From positions 62,001 to 126,000 of the forward strand of contig JAISCZ010000130.1 of assembly GCA_031265205.1 (NCBI GenBank): a DNA stretch of 64,000 bases. The letters run 5' to 3'. Position numbers and translations under genes: made by a program. Shown in pieces: positions 36,514-45,541 of this stretch; positions within the stretch are counted from its first letter, which is position 1, and every line of letters begins with the position of its first letter. The notes under the pieces were generated by a model that saw only the letters and a list, made by a program, of their open reading frames with translations, made no database searches and had not been told where the DNA came from. The stretch comes from Deltaproteobacteria bacterium (GTDB lineage: Bacteria; Desulfobacterota; Desulfarculia; Adiutricales; Adiutricaceae).

Positions 36514-37203
36514 ATGCCTCAATTTACGCGCAAGCCCTGGGCGCGCGCCCTGGCCCTCATTATCCTTTTTCTGGCGTTTATGGCGGCCTTTATGGAAATA
36601 CGCGCCTCCGGCGAACTCAAAAAGGCCCGCGCTTTCCAAGAGTCCGGCGCCTCCGAGAAGGCGATTGTCCATTATTTCCGGGCCCTTAACTGGTACTCCC
36701 CCGTGGGCGCGTCCGCGAGCGCGGCCCAAGAACTCTACGATCTCTCCGCGAGCCTTAAGAGCCAAGGCGAAAGCGCCCAAGCCTACCTTGGCTTTTTAAG
36801 ATTGCGCGCCGCCCTTAACGCCGCCCGGAGCTTTTATTTTCCGCGCGCGGATCTCCTCGACGCCTCCAATCGGGAACTCTCCGGATACCTCGCGAGCCTT
36901 AAAATCAAAGAGGCCCGCGCCCTGGGGACGGAGAGCGCGCTTCCCGCCGATTTCGCCGAAAATGAGACGGAGCGCTATTACCGGATCTATTCCACTTATC
37001 CCGTAACCCACGAAGGCTCGCTTTTCGCGGCGGTCGTGGGTTTTCTCGCGTGGACGCTCGGAGGCGCTTGGGCTATCGCGCGCTTCTTCCGCGCCGGAGC
37101 GGAAGGCTTGCCCCTTTCCGCGAGAGCCAGCCTGGCGCGCCGTCCCCTCGCCCTTTTCGCGCTGGGCTATATCATTTGGATAGTGGGCATGGCTTGGTCC
37201 TAA
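36514..37203 (+). CDS. hypothetical TPR-like membrane protein
   Basis: I do not recognise a family for this 229-residue protein. It has an N-terminal membrane helix (~10-27), a TPR-like helical pair (AFQESGASEKAIVHYFRALNWYSP), then two C-terminal helices (~165-190 and ~208-227). It starts immediately after the stop of the DUF2723-type gene, so the two are coupled. Its last ~100 codons recur as a broken copy at 39420-39714. Confidence 0.6.
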   Translation: MPQFTRKPWARALALIILFLAFMAAFMEIRASGELKKARAFQESGASEKAIVHYFRALNWYSPVGASASAAQELYDLSASLKSQGESAQAYLGFLRLRAALNAARSFYFPRADLLDASNRELSGYLASLKIKEARALGTESALPADFAENETERYYRIYSTYPVTHEGSLFAAVVGFLAWTLGGAWAIARFFRAGAEGLPLSARASLARRPLALFALGYIIWIVGMAWS

Positions 37204-37234
37204 AAGGGCTTAGGGCGAAACGGGCTTATGGCTC

Positions 37235-37350
37235 AAAAAGGATTGGAGCTTAAGAGGCGCGGAGCTTTAAGAGGCTTGAAGCTTTATGAGCCTTGAAGCT
37301 TTATGAGGCGTGGAGCTTAAAAAGGCGCGGAGCTTAAAAAGGCGCGGAAC
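37235..37350. repeat. degenerate ~17-base repeats before GT-C gene 1
   Basis: Several imperfect copies of GGCGCGGAGCTTAAAAA stand in tandem between the TPR-like gene and the first GT-C gene. A related run lies at 39735-39830 before the second copy, so it predates the duplication. Confidence 0.6.
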
Positions 37351-37522
37351 TCCAAGACGTTTGGAGCGCGTGGCTCCTCAAGCCTCCCCCCTCCCTTTGG
37401 GGGGAAAATCGGCCAAGACGCTTGTCCGCTCTCGCGCGGCCTTCGCTTTAACTGGAAGCGAAGCGCCGACCCAAAAAATTATCCGTAAGGGAAAAACGCC
37501 AGGGGTTTCCAGAAAGCGCGCT

Positions 37523-39361
37523 ATGACTTACTCCATCGACAGAACCGTCAAATCCCTTTTGGTCATCTCTGGGTTCTTGGCCCTCGTCTATCTCTCTTTT
37601 ATCTACAAGTGTTTTTTCAACGGCTTTGATTTTACCGACGACGGCGTCTACCTTTTGGTAATCGAGCGCCCTTGGGAATACGACACTCTCCATATTCTTT
37701 CTGGCTTTATCCACCATCCCCTCTATCTTTTGGTCGGGGGCGACATCGGCTGGCTGCGCTCCGTAAATTTTACCCTTTATCTTCTCGCCGCCTTCTATCT
37801 TTGCTCCCTCGTTCTGCGCGCCATATCGCCCCCAGAGGCCCCGCTGAAGGGGTTCTGGCTCTGTCTCGTTTCTTTCTCGCTTTCCTTCGGGTCCCTGACC
37901 CTCTTCATTCTCTGGCTTCCCTCGCCCAATTACAATATTTTAAATTTTATGGCCATCGTCCTCGTGGCCATCGGGGTCTTCTCCGTCACCCTCCAAAAAA
38001 GGAAAAAGGAGCGCGCCCTCGCCTGGAGCGGCTGGCTCTGGATAGCCGTCGGAGGCTACCTCGCGGCGATGTCCCGGCCCCACGCGGCCGTCGCCTTGGC
38101 GCTCCTCGTCGCGCTCTGGGGCTTATGGAGCTATTGGCCCGACTGGCGCGGCCCCGCCCTCGCGGCGGCGCTTTCCCTCTTCGCCCTCGCGGCCACGGCG
38201 ATAGCCATCGACGGAAGCCTCGGCGCCTTTGTTTTAAGGTTCCAGACGGCCGTTTTGGAGGAGTCCATTTCAGGCGGCCACAGCGCGAGCCATATCTTTT
38301 CGCTGGGCGCCAATACCCTTTGGCGGGGACTGACGCTCAATTTCTCGGCGGTACTGGCCCTCCTCTTTCTCGCGGGCTTCGTCTTGGGCTTTACGGAAAA
38401 GAGCCCGCGCGCCAATGTCCGGATCTCCGTCCTCGTCGCCGCCATTCTGGCCCTCAATCTCTATATTTCTTACTCCGACCGTCTGCGCTGGCATAATGTT
38501 TTAGCCGGCTACCTCCTTTGGGCGCCCGCTTTGGGACTCTTCGCGAGTTCCCAGTTTAAAGACTTCGCGATCGATCCCAAGCGCGCCAAGCCGCCCCTTT
38601 TAAGACTCTTCTTTTTCGTTCTGCTTTTGACCCTCGTCTATGGGGCGGGGAGCAACAACTCCGTCTTTCTCTCCGTTTCCCTCGCCTCCTTTTTCGCCTT
38701 TCTGGCCCTTTTAATTCTCCTGGCGCGCCAGACTCCGCCCCGCTTCTGGCTTTACCGGGCCTCCTCCTTAAGCGTCCTTGCCCTTTTCATTTCCGTGGGG
38801 ATAGTCGTTTCCTCCGTCGGGCAACCCTACCGCCAGCCGTATTCCCTCGTTTCCTACGGCGTTCCGCAAAGCGTCCGGGACGGAGGCGCTCCCTTAAACT
38901 TCGCCCCGCCCGTGGCCCGCTACCTTATGGGCCTCAAGTTTATCGCGCGCGAGAGCGGCTTTACGCCCGGAACGCCCTTAATTGACTTAACCGGAAGGGT
39001 CCCCGGGGCTATCTACGCCTTAAATACCTATACCCCCAGAGCGTTCTGGCTCGATTCCCTCAACCCCGGCGCCCAGGAGTACGCCCGCCGCTTTTTTGGC
39101 AAGATGACCTGCGCGCAAATCGCCTCGGCCTGGCTCATTTGGGAAAACAATCCCGCTAGCCCTCCCTTGAGCCCGCTCCTCTTAAGGGATTCCGGAATCG
39201 ATACCGAGACCGATTACCTCCTCGCGGGCGCGACCGTCTACGCGAGCCATTTTAGAGAAGACAAATATTACGCCCGCGCGCAATATCTCCTGAAGCCCGC
39301 CCGGCCCCTCGCGGACGCGATCGCGGCCTGCTCCCAAAAACGCGCCGCCGCCGCGCCTTAA
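37523..39361 (+). CDS. GT-C-like multi-pass membrane protein, copy 1
   Basis: This 612-residue protein has about eleven membrane helices. The first loop has FNGFDFTDDGVYLLVIERPWEYDTLH, with paired acids where GT-C glycosyltransferases have their catalytic Asp, and GDIGWLRSVNF follows. The C-terminal ~150 residues are a soluble part ending in an Ala/Lys-rich tail. I chose ATG at 37523 because the paralog at 39987 then has exactly the same length; the frame is open further upstream. It is probably a membrane sugar transferase for surface glycans. Donor and acceptor unknown. Confidence 0.7.
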   Translation: MTYSIDRTVKSLLVISGFLALVYLSFIYKCFFNGFDFTDDGVYLLVIERPWEYDTLHILSGFIHHPLYLLVGGDIGWLRSVNFTLYLLAAFYLCSLVLRAISPPEAPLKGFWLCLVSFSLSFGSLTLFILWLPSPNYNILNFMAIVLVAIGVFSVTLQKRKKERALAWSGWLWIAVGGYLAAMSRPHAAVALALLVALWGLWSYWPDWRGPALAAALSLFALAATAIAIDGSLGAFVLRFQTAVLEESISGGHSASHIFSLGANTLWRGLTLNFSAVLALLFLAGFVLGFTEKSPRANVRISVLVAAILALNLYISYSDRLRWHNVLAGYLLWAPALGLFASSQFKDFAIDPKRAKPPLLRLFFFVLLLTLVYGAGSNNSVFLSVSLASFFAFLALLILLARQTPPRFWLYRASSLSVLALFISVGIVVSSVGQPYRQPYSLVSYGVPQSVRDGGAPLNFAPPVARYLMGLKFIARESGFTPGTPLIDLTGRVPGAIYALNTYTPRAFWLDSLNPGAQEYARRFFGKMTCAQIASAWLIWENNPASPPLSPLLLRDSGIDTETDYLLAGATVYASHFREDKYYARAQYLLKPARPLADAIAACSQKRAAAAP

Positions 39362-39419
39362 ATAGCTCATGACCGCTGTCGCGCGCTTGGAGCCGTCTTC
39401 GCGCGCGCGGCGCGCGCGC

Positions 39420-39714
39420 CTTCAAACAAAGAAGCTCGCGCTGGGGACGGAGAGCTCGCTTCAGGCCTATTTCGCCGCGAACGCGACGGAGCGCTAGCGC
39501 CGGATCGACTCCACTAATCCCACCCACGAAGGGTCTCTTCAAGCGGCGCTCGTGGGTTTTCTCGCGCGCGCGCCCAAAGGGGCTTGGGCTACTCGCGCTT
39601 CTTTCGCGCCGGGCGTGACGGCTTGCCCCTCGCCGCGAGAGCGGCCTGGCGCGCCGTCCCCTCGCCCTTTTCGCGCTGGGCTATATCCTTTGGATAGCGC
39701 GCGTGACTTAGCGC
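39420..39714 (+). pseudogene. duplicated 3' fragment of the TPR-like gene
   Basis: This segment repeats the last ~100 codons of 36514-37203 at clear nucleotide similarity (for example CTGGGGACGGAGAGC, CGTGGGTTTTCTCGCG, CGCGCCGTCCCCTCGCCC). The frame is broken: a codon corresponding to Tyr in GAGCGCTAT has become TAG, and several indels follow. It marks the left end of the second duplication unit. Confidence 0.85.
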
Positions 39715-39734
39715 GAAAGGGATTAAGGCGTGAC

Positions 39735-39830
39735 GGGCTTATGGCTCTAAAAGGCGTGGAGTTTCAAAAGGCTTGGAACTTAAAGAGGTTTGGAGCTTAA
39801 AGAAGCTCGGAGCTCAAAGAGCCATGGAGC
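39735..39830. repeat. degenerate ~17-base repeats before GT-C gene 2
   Basis: Counterpart of the 37235-37350 repeat run in the second duplication unit, with units such as GGTTTGGAGCTTAAAGA. Confidence 0.55.
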
Positions 39831-39986
39831 GGGTGGGGCCCTGAGCCCTCCCCCTCGCCTTCTTTGGGGTAAACCGGCCAAGGCTTTTTTCCGCGCGCGG
39901 CCCTCGCTTTGACTGGAAGCTTGGAACGACGGCTAAAAATAATTATCATTGATGGAGAAACGTCCGGGTTTCCAGAAAGTTTTTTT

Positions 39987-41825
39987 ATGACTTACGCCAT
40001 CGACAGAACCGTCAAATCCCTTTTGGTCGTCTCCGGGTTAATGGCCCTCGTCTATCTCTCCTTTATCTACAAGTGTTTTTTCAACGGCTTTGATTTTACC
40101 GACGACGGCGTCTACCTTTTGGTAATCGAGCGCCCTTGGGAATACGACACCCTCCATATTCTTTCGGGTTTTATCCACCATCCCCTCTATCTTTTGGTCG
40201 GGGGCGACATCGGCTGGCTGCGCTCCGTAAATTTTACCCTTTATCTTCTCGCCGCCATCTATCTTTGCTCCCTCGTTCTGCGCGCCATATCGCCCCCAGA
40301 GGCCCCGCTGAAGGGATTCTGGCTCTGTCTCGTTTCTTTTCTCTTTTCCTTCGGTTCCCTGACCCTCTTCAATCTCTGGCTGCCCACCCCCAATTACAAT
40401 ATTTTAAATTTTATGGCCATCGTCCTCGTGGCCATCGGGGTCTTCTCCGTCACCCTCCAAAAGAGGAAAAAGGAGCGCGCCCTCGCCTGGAGCGGTTGGC
40501 TCTGGATAGCCGTCGGAGGCTACCTAGCGGCGATGTCCCGGCCCCACGCGGCCGTCGCCTTGGCGCTCCTCGTCGCGCTCTGGGGCTTATGGAGCTATTG
40601 GCCCGACTGGCGCGGCCCCGCCCTCGCGGCGGCGCTTTCCCTTTTCGCCCTCGCGGCCACGGCGACAGCCATCGACGGAAGCCTCGGCGCCTTTGTTTTA
40701 AGGTTCCAGACGGCCATTTTGGAGGAGTCCATTTCGGGCGCCCACAGCGTGAGCCAAATCTTAACGCTGGACGCCGATATCCTTTGGCTGGGACTGACGC
40801 TCAATTTCTTGGCGGGCCTGGCCCTCCTCTTCCTCGCGGGCTTCGTCTTGGGCTTTACGGAAAAGAGCCCGCGCGCCAATGTCCGGCTCTCCGTCCCCGT
40901 CGCCGCCATTCTGGCCCTCAATCTCTATATTTTTTACTCCGACCGTTTGCTCTGGCAAAACTATTTAGCCGGTTACCTCCTTTGGGCGCCCGCTTTGGGG
41001 CTCTTCGCGCGTTCCCAGTTTAAAGACTTCAAAATCGCTCCCAAGCGCGCCAAGCCGCCTCTTTTAAGGCTCTTCTTCTTCGTTCTGATCTTAACCCTCG
41101 TCTACGGGGCGGGGAGCAACAATTCCGTCTTTCTCACCGTTTCCCTCGCCTCCTTTTTCGCCTTTCTGGCCCTTTTAATTCTTCTGGCGCGCCAGACCCC
41201 GCCCCGCTTCTGGCTTTACCGGGCCTCCTCCTTAAGCGTCCTTGCCCTTTTCATTTCCGTGGGGATTGTCGTTTCCTCCGTCGGGCAACCCTACCGCCAG
41301 CCGCCTTCCCTCTTTTCCTACGGCGTTCCGCAAAGCGTCCGGGACGGAGGCGCTCCCTTAAACTTCGCCCCTCCCATGGCCCGGTACCTTATGGGCCTCA
41401 AGTTTATCGCGCGCGAAAGCGGCTTTACGCCCGGAACCCCCGTAATTGACTTAACCGGAAGGGTCCCCGGGGCTATCTACGCCTTAAATACCTATACCCC
41501 CAGAGCGTACTGGCTCAATTCTATCAACCCCGGCGCCCAGGAGTACGCCCGCCGCTTTTTTGGCAAAATGACCTGCGCGCAAATCGCCGCGGCCTGGATT
41601 ATCTGGGAAAACTATCCCTCCCTCCCTCCCTTGATCCCGCCCCTCTTAAGCGATTCCGGAATAAATTTCAAGACCGATTACCTCCTCGCGGGCGCGACCG
41701 TCTACGCGAGCGATTTTAGCGAAGGCGAATATTACGCCCGCTCGCAATATCTCCTGAAGCCCGCCCGTCCCCTCGCGGACGCGATCGCGGCCTGCTCCCA
41801 AAAACGCGCCGCCGTCGCGCCTTAA
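39987..41825 (+). CDS. GT-C-like multi-pass membrane protein, copy 2
   Basis: This is a 612-residue paralog of 37523-39361, nearly identical over most of its length and with the same TDDGVYLL loop and hydrophobic pattern. Differences cluster in residues ~260-300 (between helices), ~355-385 and in the ~100 C-terminal residues (for example LIPPLLSDSGINFKTDYLL against LSPLLLRDSGIDTETDYLL). Both frames are intact, so both are probably functional and starting to diverge. The duplication unit includes the pseudogene fragment upstream. Confidence 0.7.
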   Translation: MTYAIDRTVKSLLVVSGLMALVYLSFIYKCFFNGFDFTDDGVYLLVIERPWEYDTLHILSGFIHHPLYLLVGGDIGWLRSVNFTLYLLAAIYLCSLVLRAISPPEAPLKGFWLCLVSFLFSFGSLTLFNLWLPTPNYNILNFMAIVLVAIGVFSVTLQKRKKERALAWSGWLWIAVGGYLAAMSRPHAAVALALLVALWGLWSYWPDWRGPALAAALSLFALAATATAIDGSLGAFVLRFQTAILEESISGAHSVSQILTLDADILWLGLTLNFLAGLALLFLAGFVLGFTEKSPRANVRLSVPVAAILALNLYIFYSDRLLWQNYLAGYLLWAPALGLFARSQFKDFKIAPKRAKPPLLRLFFFVLILTLVYGAGSNNSVFLTVSLASFFAFLALLILLARQTPPRFWLYRASSLSVLALFISVGIVVSSVGQPYRQPPSLFSYGVPQSVRDGGAPLNFAPPMARYLMGLKFIARESGFTPGTPVIDLTGRVPGAIYALNTYTPRAYWLNSINPGAQEYARRFFGKMTCAQIAAAWIIWENYPSLPPLIPPLLSDSGINFKTDYLLAGATVYASDFSEGEYYARSQYLLKPARPLADAIAACSQKRAAVAP

Positions 41826-42450
41826 ATAGCTCCTCGCCGCTTGGGGCGCTTGTAGCCGTCTTCGCCCCGCGATCCGCGTTTGGCCGTATCGCCACGCCAG
41901 CTCCGCGCGCGACATGACGCGGGCCTTTACGCGGGAAGACGCGCGGGCCCCGTCGCGCGAAGAAAGGCCCCGACTTGGGGACGCGAGGCGCGAGCGGGTC
42001 AAATATAAAGCGAGGCGAAAGGAGTAAACGAAGGCGGGGGGTATCGCGAAAGATTATGGCGAGTCCGAAACCCTTTCGAAGAGACGCGGGTCAAGGCGAC
42101 GAAAAGGCGCCGAAAAGGGCTATCCCGACGCGCGCGCCGGGGCGAGTTAAAGAGGCGCGCGTAGCGGGCCCGTTCCCCGCGGGACCGATCGTCATTGGCG
42201 AAATTCGCGCGCCCAGACGCTCCCGCGCGACGCTTATGGGGAGAGCTTGAGGCGACAAGAAACGGTCCCGCGCGGAAGAGAAAACGGTCGCCGGAAGAGG
42301 AGGCGCGCCACCAACGGAACGTGGCTCGCCCAAAAAGCCAAAGGGCCCAAATCCGCGAGCTTTCCAGTCTGGCGCCGCTCTTGAAGGCCCCCGCGAGGCT
42401 TCCACGCCCTCCGCGCGGGGCGTTCCTTTTGAGACGGGCGAGGGAGGCGC
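41826..42450. other. intergenic region, no gene seen
   Basis: About 620 bases between convergent operons. Arg/Pro-rich open frames only; no recognisable gene. Confidence 0.4.
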
Positions 42451-42477
42451 GCCCCGCGCGCCTCCGGCGCGCGGGGC
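42451..42477 (-). terminator. GC hairpin at end of heptose operon
   Basis: Perfect 12-bp arms (GCCCCGCGCGCC / GGCGCGCGGGGC) with a three-base loop lie 12 bases past the last stop codon of the minus-strand operon. There is no T tract, so termination would need Rho or the stem acts as an mRNA-stabilising end. Confidence 0.45.
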
Positions 42478-42488
42478 CTCTCGGGAGG

Positions 42489-43205
42489 CTAAAGCTTATA
42501 GCCCGCGCCCTCCGCGTCCCCCTTGAACATCTTGACGGTGTCCAGCGAGTATTCGGTTAAGTCCTTGCCGACAAGGGAGAGCTTTTTAAGGATGTCGTTG
42601 GTGGCGGTAATGATATGGCAATTTACCTGATCCGCCTGAAAGACGTTTAAAAGCTCCCTGGGGCTCGCCCAGATGAGCTCGATGTCGGGCGTGGGCTCCA
42701 AAAGGGCCACCGCCGCGGCCATGACGGGGATAGGGTCCACCCCGGTGTCGGCGACGCGCCCCGCGAAGAGGGAGACGTAAGCCGGGGGGCCGCCCCTTAA
42801 GGCTTCCTGGATCTCCCGAACCTGGGCGAGGGTCATCATGGCCGTGACGTTCAGTTGGACTCCGGCCTGGGCGAGGGTCCGGACCAGGGGCGCGGAGGAC
42901 TGGGCCGCGCTGTTGGTGACCGGGATCTTCACGTAGACGTTTTTCCCCCAGGAGCCGATGAGCTTGGCCTGGCGCTCCATCTCCGGAAACTCGTCGGAAA
43001 AGACCTCAAAGGAGAGGGGCCGGTCGGGGATAGCGGCGATAATCTCCTTGGCGAAGGCCTGGTAATCGGTGACCCCGGCCTTGCGCATCAGGGTGGGATT
43101 GGTGGTGAAACCTTTGATTAAGGGATTTTGGTACATTTCCAGCATCCCTTTTTTGTCCGCGCCGTCGGCGAAGAGTTTAACCTTAAGATCTTTTGCCGTC
43201 TTCAT
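42489..43205 (-). CDS. transaldolase-family protein
   Basis: The 238-residue protein is of the short transaldolase/fructose-6-phosphate aldolase type. It has GFTTNPTLMRKAG (substrate phosphate region), the Schiff-base lysine Lys93 in YVKIPVTN, and LNVTAMMTLAQV with SLFAGRVADTG. It sits at the end of the GDP-heptose operon, starting 3 bases after gmhB. A transaldolase here could tune sedoheptulose 7-phosphate, the pathway's starting sugar; this is inference from context. Confidence 0.82.
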   Translation of the reverse strand: MKTAKDLKVKLFADGADKKGMLEMYQNPLIKGFTTNPTLMRKAGVTDYQAFAKEIIAAIPDRPLSFEVFSDEFPEMERQAKLIGSWGKNVYVKIPVTNSAAQSSAPLVRTLAQAGVQLNVTAMMTLAQVREIQEALRGGPPAYVSLFAGRVADTGVDPIPVMAAAVALLEPTPDIELIWASPRELLNVFQADQVNCHIITATNDILKKLSLVGKDLTEYSLDTVKMFKGDAEGAGYKL

Positions 43206-43208
43206 AAT

Positions 43209-43775
43209 TTAGGGCGTCCTTTCCGTGAGGCTCAAAATGAGCGCCACCGCTTCCGCGAGACTTCCGCGGACAAAGTCCGCGGGGGGATCGGGAGGGGGCT
43301 CCCGGTAACCGCGATCGATAAAAATGGTCCGCGTTCCCGCGGCCCTTCCGGCCCCCACGTCGGAGGCGCGATCCCCCACCATGAAGGACTGGGCGAGGGA
43401 GATACTGAATTCGGCGGCCGCTTCCAGGAGCATCCCCGGCTGGGGCTTGCGGCAGGGGCAGCGGTCGGCGCCGTCGTGGAGGCAAACGCGCGTGGCGTCT
43501 AAGGGAAGAGAGGCGCTGACGCGCGCGCACATGGCCAAGACGTTCGTGAGGGTCCTCGTCCCCCGCGCCACGTCGGGCTGGTTGGTCACGCAGATAAGCC
43601 AGTAGCCCGCCTCTTTGAGCTCGCGGAGGAGGGGAAGCGTATCCGGCGGGATGACGAGGGAGTCCGCGTCGGCGGGGGGATAAGGTTTCCCGTCGCGAAC
43701 GACGGCCTCGTTTAAGACCCCGTCGCGGTCCAAAAAGACCGCCGGGCGCGGGGCTATTTGACCGAGCTTTCCCAT
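43209..43775 (-). CDS. gmhB: D-glycero-D-manno-heptose 1,7-bisphosphate 7-phosphatase
   Basis: The 188-residue HAD-family phosphatase has FLDRDGVLNE (nucleophile Asp and acid Asp), CVTNQPDVARG, the zinc-loop CLHDGADRCPCRKP (Cys/His ligands) and VGDRASDVGAG. It removes the 7-phosphate of heptose bisphosphate on the way to GDP- or ADP-heptose. With hddA and hddC next door the GDP-D-alpha-D branch is likely. It overlaps gmhA by 22 bases. Confidence 0.92.
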   Translation of the reverse strand: MGKLGQIAPRPAVFLDRDGVLNEAVVRDGKPYPPADADSLVIPPDTLPLLRELKEAGYWLICVTNQPDVARGTRTLTNVLAMCARVSASLPLDATRVCLHDGADRCPCRKPQPGMLLEAAAEFSISLAQSFMVGDRASDVGAGRAAGTRTIFIDRGYREPPPDPPADFVRGSLAEAVALILSLTERTP

Positions 43776-44353
43776 TTCGTCGGATTCCTCTTGAGGGCGG
43801 GGTGGGTTACCAAAAGGTGCCAGGCCACGCCGTGGAAGGCCTCGGTTAAGGGGGTAATATGGTCGGGATTGACCGTGGGAATGAGTATCAGGCAGTCGGC
43901 CACCTTGCCGGCGTAGCCCCCATCCCGTCCCACGACGGCTAAAATGGAGGCCCCCACGCTTTGGGCGAGCTCCAAGGCGCGCACGAGGTTGGCCGAGACG
44001 TTACGCTCCAAATCGCCCCCGCCCACCGAAAGGACCAGGACCGCGTCCTTGGCGCTTAAATGGCTCCCCAGAAGCCACTCCTTAAAGACCGTCTCCCAGC
44101 CCTCGTCGTTGGTCCGAGCCGTGAGCTCCGAAACGTTGTCGACGGGGGTATAGGACTCTAGGGCGCACAGTTTGCGGAAGTCGTTGACCGCGTGGGAGGC
44201 GGAGCCCGCGGAGCCGCCCACCCCCAAAATAAAGAGCCGGCCGCCCCGCTCGCGGACCTCGCTTAAAAGGGTCGCCGCCCGCTCCAGGGCCGGGGCGGAC
44301 ATGTTTTGGATGACCTTGACGGCCTCGTCCAAAAAATCCTGGCTGAAAGACAC
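43754..44353 (-). CDS. gmhA: sedoheptulose 7-phosphate isomerase
   Basis: The 199-residue SIS-domain protein has GVGGSAGSASHAVNDFRKL (~41-60), LSVGGGDLERNVSANL, and the catalytic LTEAFHGVAWHLL with His. It converts sedoheptulose 7-phosphate to D-glycero-D-manno-heptose 7-phosphate, the first step. The usual SGNSxN loop is SVGGGDLERN here, a substitution worth noting although the fold motifs are clear. Confidence 0.9.
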   Translation of the reverse strand: MSFSQDFLDEAVKVIQNMSAPALERAATLLSEVRERGGRLFILGVGGSAGSASHAVNDFRKLCALESYTPVDNVSELTARTNDEGWETVFKEWLLGSHLSAKDAVLVLSVGGGDLERNVSANLVRALELAQSVGASILAVVGRDGGYAGKVADCLILIPTVNPDHITPLTEAFHGVAWHLLVTHPALKRNPTKWESSVK

Positions 44354-44365
44354 TCCTAGCTCTCC

Positions 44366-45070
44366 TTATTTGGTCAGGGTGAGACCGATGGTGAGGTTAA
44401 CGTTGATAATGGGGACAAGGAGAGGATAATACCTCGTCCCCTCCAATGTAAAGAGCCGTTTCAGTTCCTCTATTATCTCCCGGGGACGCGAGAGATGCTC
44501 GGAATTGATGAACCAGTCGTAGCTCTGGCCGTATTTTTTCTCGAAATGCCTCCGCGCGGAGATATTGCGGGCGAGACGGTGGGCCCAGGCCCCCTCGCAG
44601 GGGATGACCACGGAAAATTTCCCGCCCGGCTTGAGGACCCGATAAAAGCCCGCGAGGGCCCGGGGAAGATCCGGGAGATGCTCGAGAACGTGGATGGCGA
44701 TTATCCGGTCGAAATAGTCGTCCGCGAAGGGGAGCGTCTCCTGGCAGTCCAGGGGATAGGTCTTGACCCCGGGAAAGAGGGAGGCGATCTTGGCGCAGAG
44801 TTCCGGGCGCATCTCGATGGCGTGGTACTCTTCCGTCGCGTAGTCTTCCCAGTTGAGATGCTCCCCGATGCCCGCCCCGATTTCGAGGGTCTTGCAGCCC
44901 GCGAAATAGCTCTTCAAAGGGTACTTATTGTCAAAATTGCCCACGAAGCCATACCATTTGGTCTGCATGGCCTCCAGGTGACTGCGCATGAAGTCGTCGC
45001 GGATGGCTTCCTGCTCCGCGGTGAGCTCGGGAACCTTCTTGGGCCATTTGTTAGTGTGAGTCTCGCTCAT
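44366..45070 (-). CDS. class I SAM-dependent methyltransferase
   Basis: The 234-residue enzyme has SAM motif I LEIGAGIGEHL (~69-79), the acidic end of beta-2 (IEMRPEL), FDRIIAIHVLEHLPDLPRAL and the post-motif LKPGGKFSVVIPCEG. This is the Methyltransf_11 pattern common in polysaccharide clusters. ATG at 45070 (MSETHTNKW) was chosen; the frame is open further upstream into gtrA. Target unknown; a sugar or lipid-linked intermediate is likely from the neighbours. It overlaps gtrA by 20 bases. Confidence 0.8.
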   Translation of the reverse strand: MSETHTNKWPKKVPELTAEQEAIRDDFMRSHLEAMQTKWYGFVGNFDNKYPLKSYFAGCKTLEIGAGIGEHLNWEDYATEEYHAIEMRPELCAKIASLFPGVKTYPLDCQETLPFADDYFDRIIAIHVLEHLPDLPRALAGFYRVLKPGGKFSVVIPCEGAWAHRLARNISARRHFEKKYGQSYDWFINSEHLSRPREIIEELKRLFTLEGTRYYPLLVPIINVNLTIGLTLTK

Positions 45071-45539
45071 GGGAAACGCCGTTCCTTTCCGCTTTTTTGA
45101 ATACCAGCAATCGCCCGACGAGGAGCGTAAAGATAAAAACAAAGGGAATCGCGATTATCCTGGCCAGTATCGGCGCGAGACCCGCGTAAACGTAAAAAAC
45201 GAGGATAAAAAGCTGGATAATCGCCAGGGAAACGAGGGCCGTGGCGATATAGAGGGGATACTGGGCGGCCAAAGGCTTGGTCTGGACGCGCGTTTCCCCG
45301 ATGACGTAAAAGCGCGTGATGGTAAAATTGGTCGAGGCCACGACGACAAAGGAAAAAACGGCCGCGAGGCTGGGATGGAATCCGAGGCGAATCGCGCTTT
45401 GGAAAACTAAAAGATCCGCGCCCGTGGCGATGGCCCCGCTGAAGATTTGGCGGACGGCTTGGGCTTTTACGCCGCTGTCGCGGGAGGGGGAAAAAAGGCT
45501 CGCCCAAATAAAGCGGAAAGACGGCAACGGGCGCGGCAT
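45051..45539 (-). CDS. GtrA-family membrane protein
   Basis: The 162-residue protein has four membrane helices and the GtrA pattern: QIFSGAIATGADLLVFQSAIRLGF, then FSFVVVASTNFTITRFYVI (N-F-x-x-x-R-x-x-V/I-F) and IIAIPFVFIFTLLVGRLLVF. GtrA proteins are thought to flip or help translocate undecaprenyl-phosphate-linked sugars together with a GtrB-like glycosyltransferase such as the one at 48244-49254. ATG at 45539 follows the hddC stop by two bases. Confidence 0.82.
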   Translation of the reverse strand: MPRPLPSFRFIWASLFSPSRDSGVKAQAVRQIFSGAIATGADLLVFQSAIRLGFHPSLAAVFSFVVVASTNFTITRFYVIGETRVQTKPLAAQYPLYIATALVSLAIIQLFILVFYVYAGLAPILARIIAIPFVFIFTLLVGRLLVFKKAERNGVSHERDSH

Positions 45540-45541
45540 CC

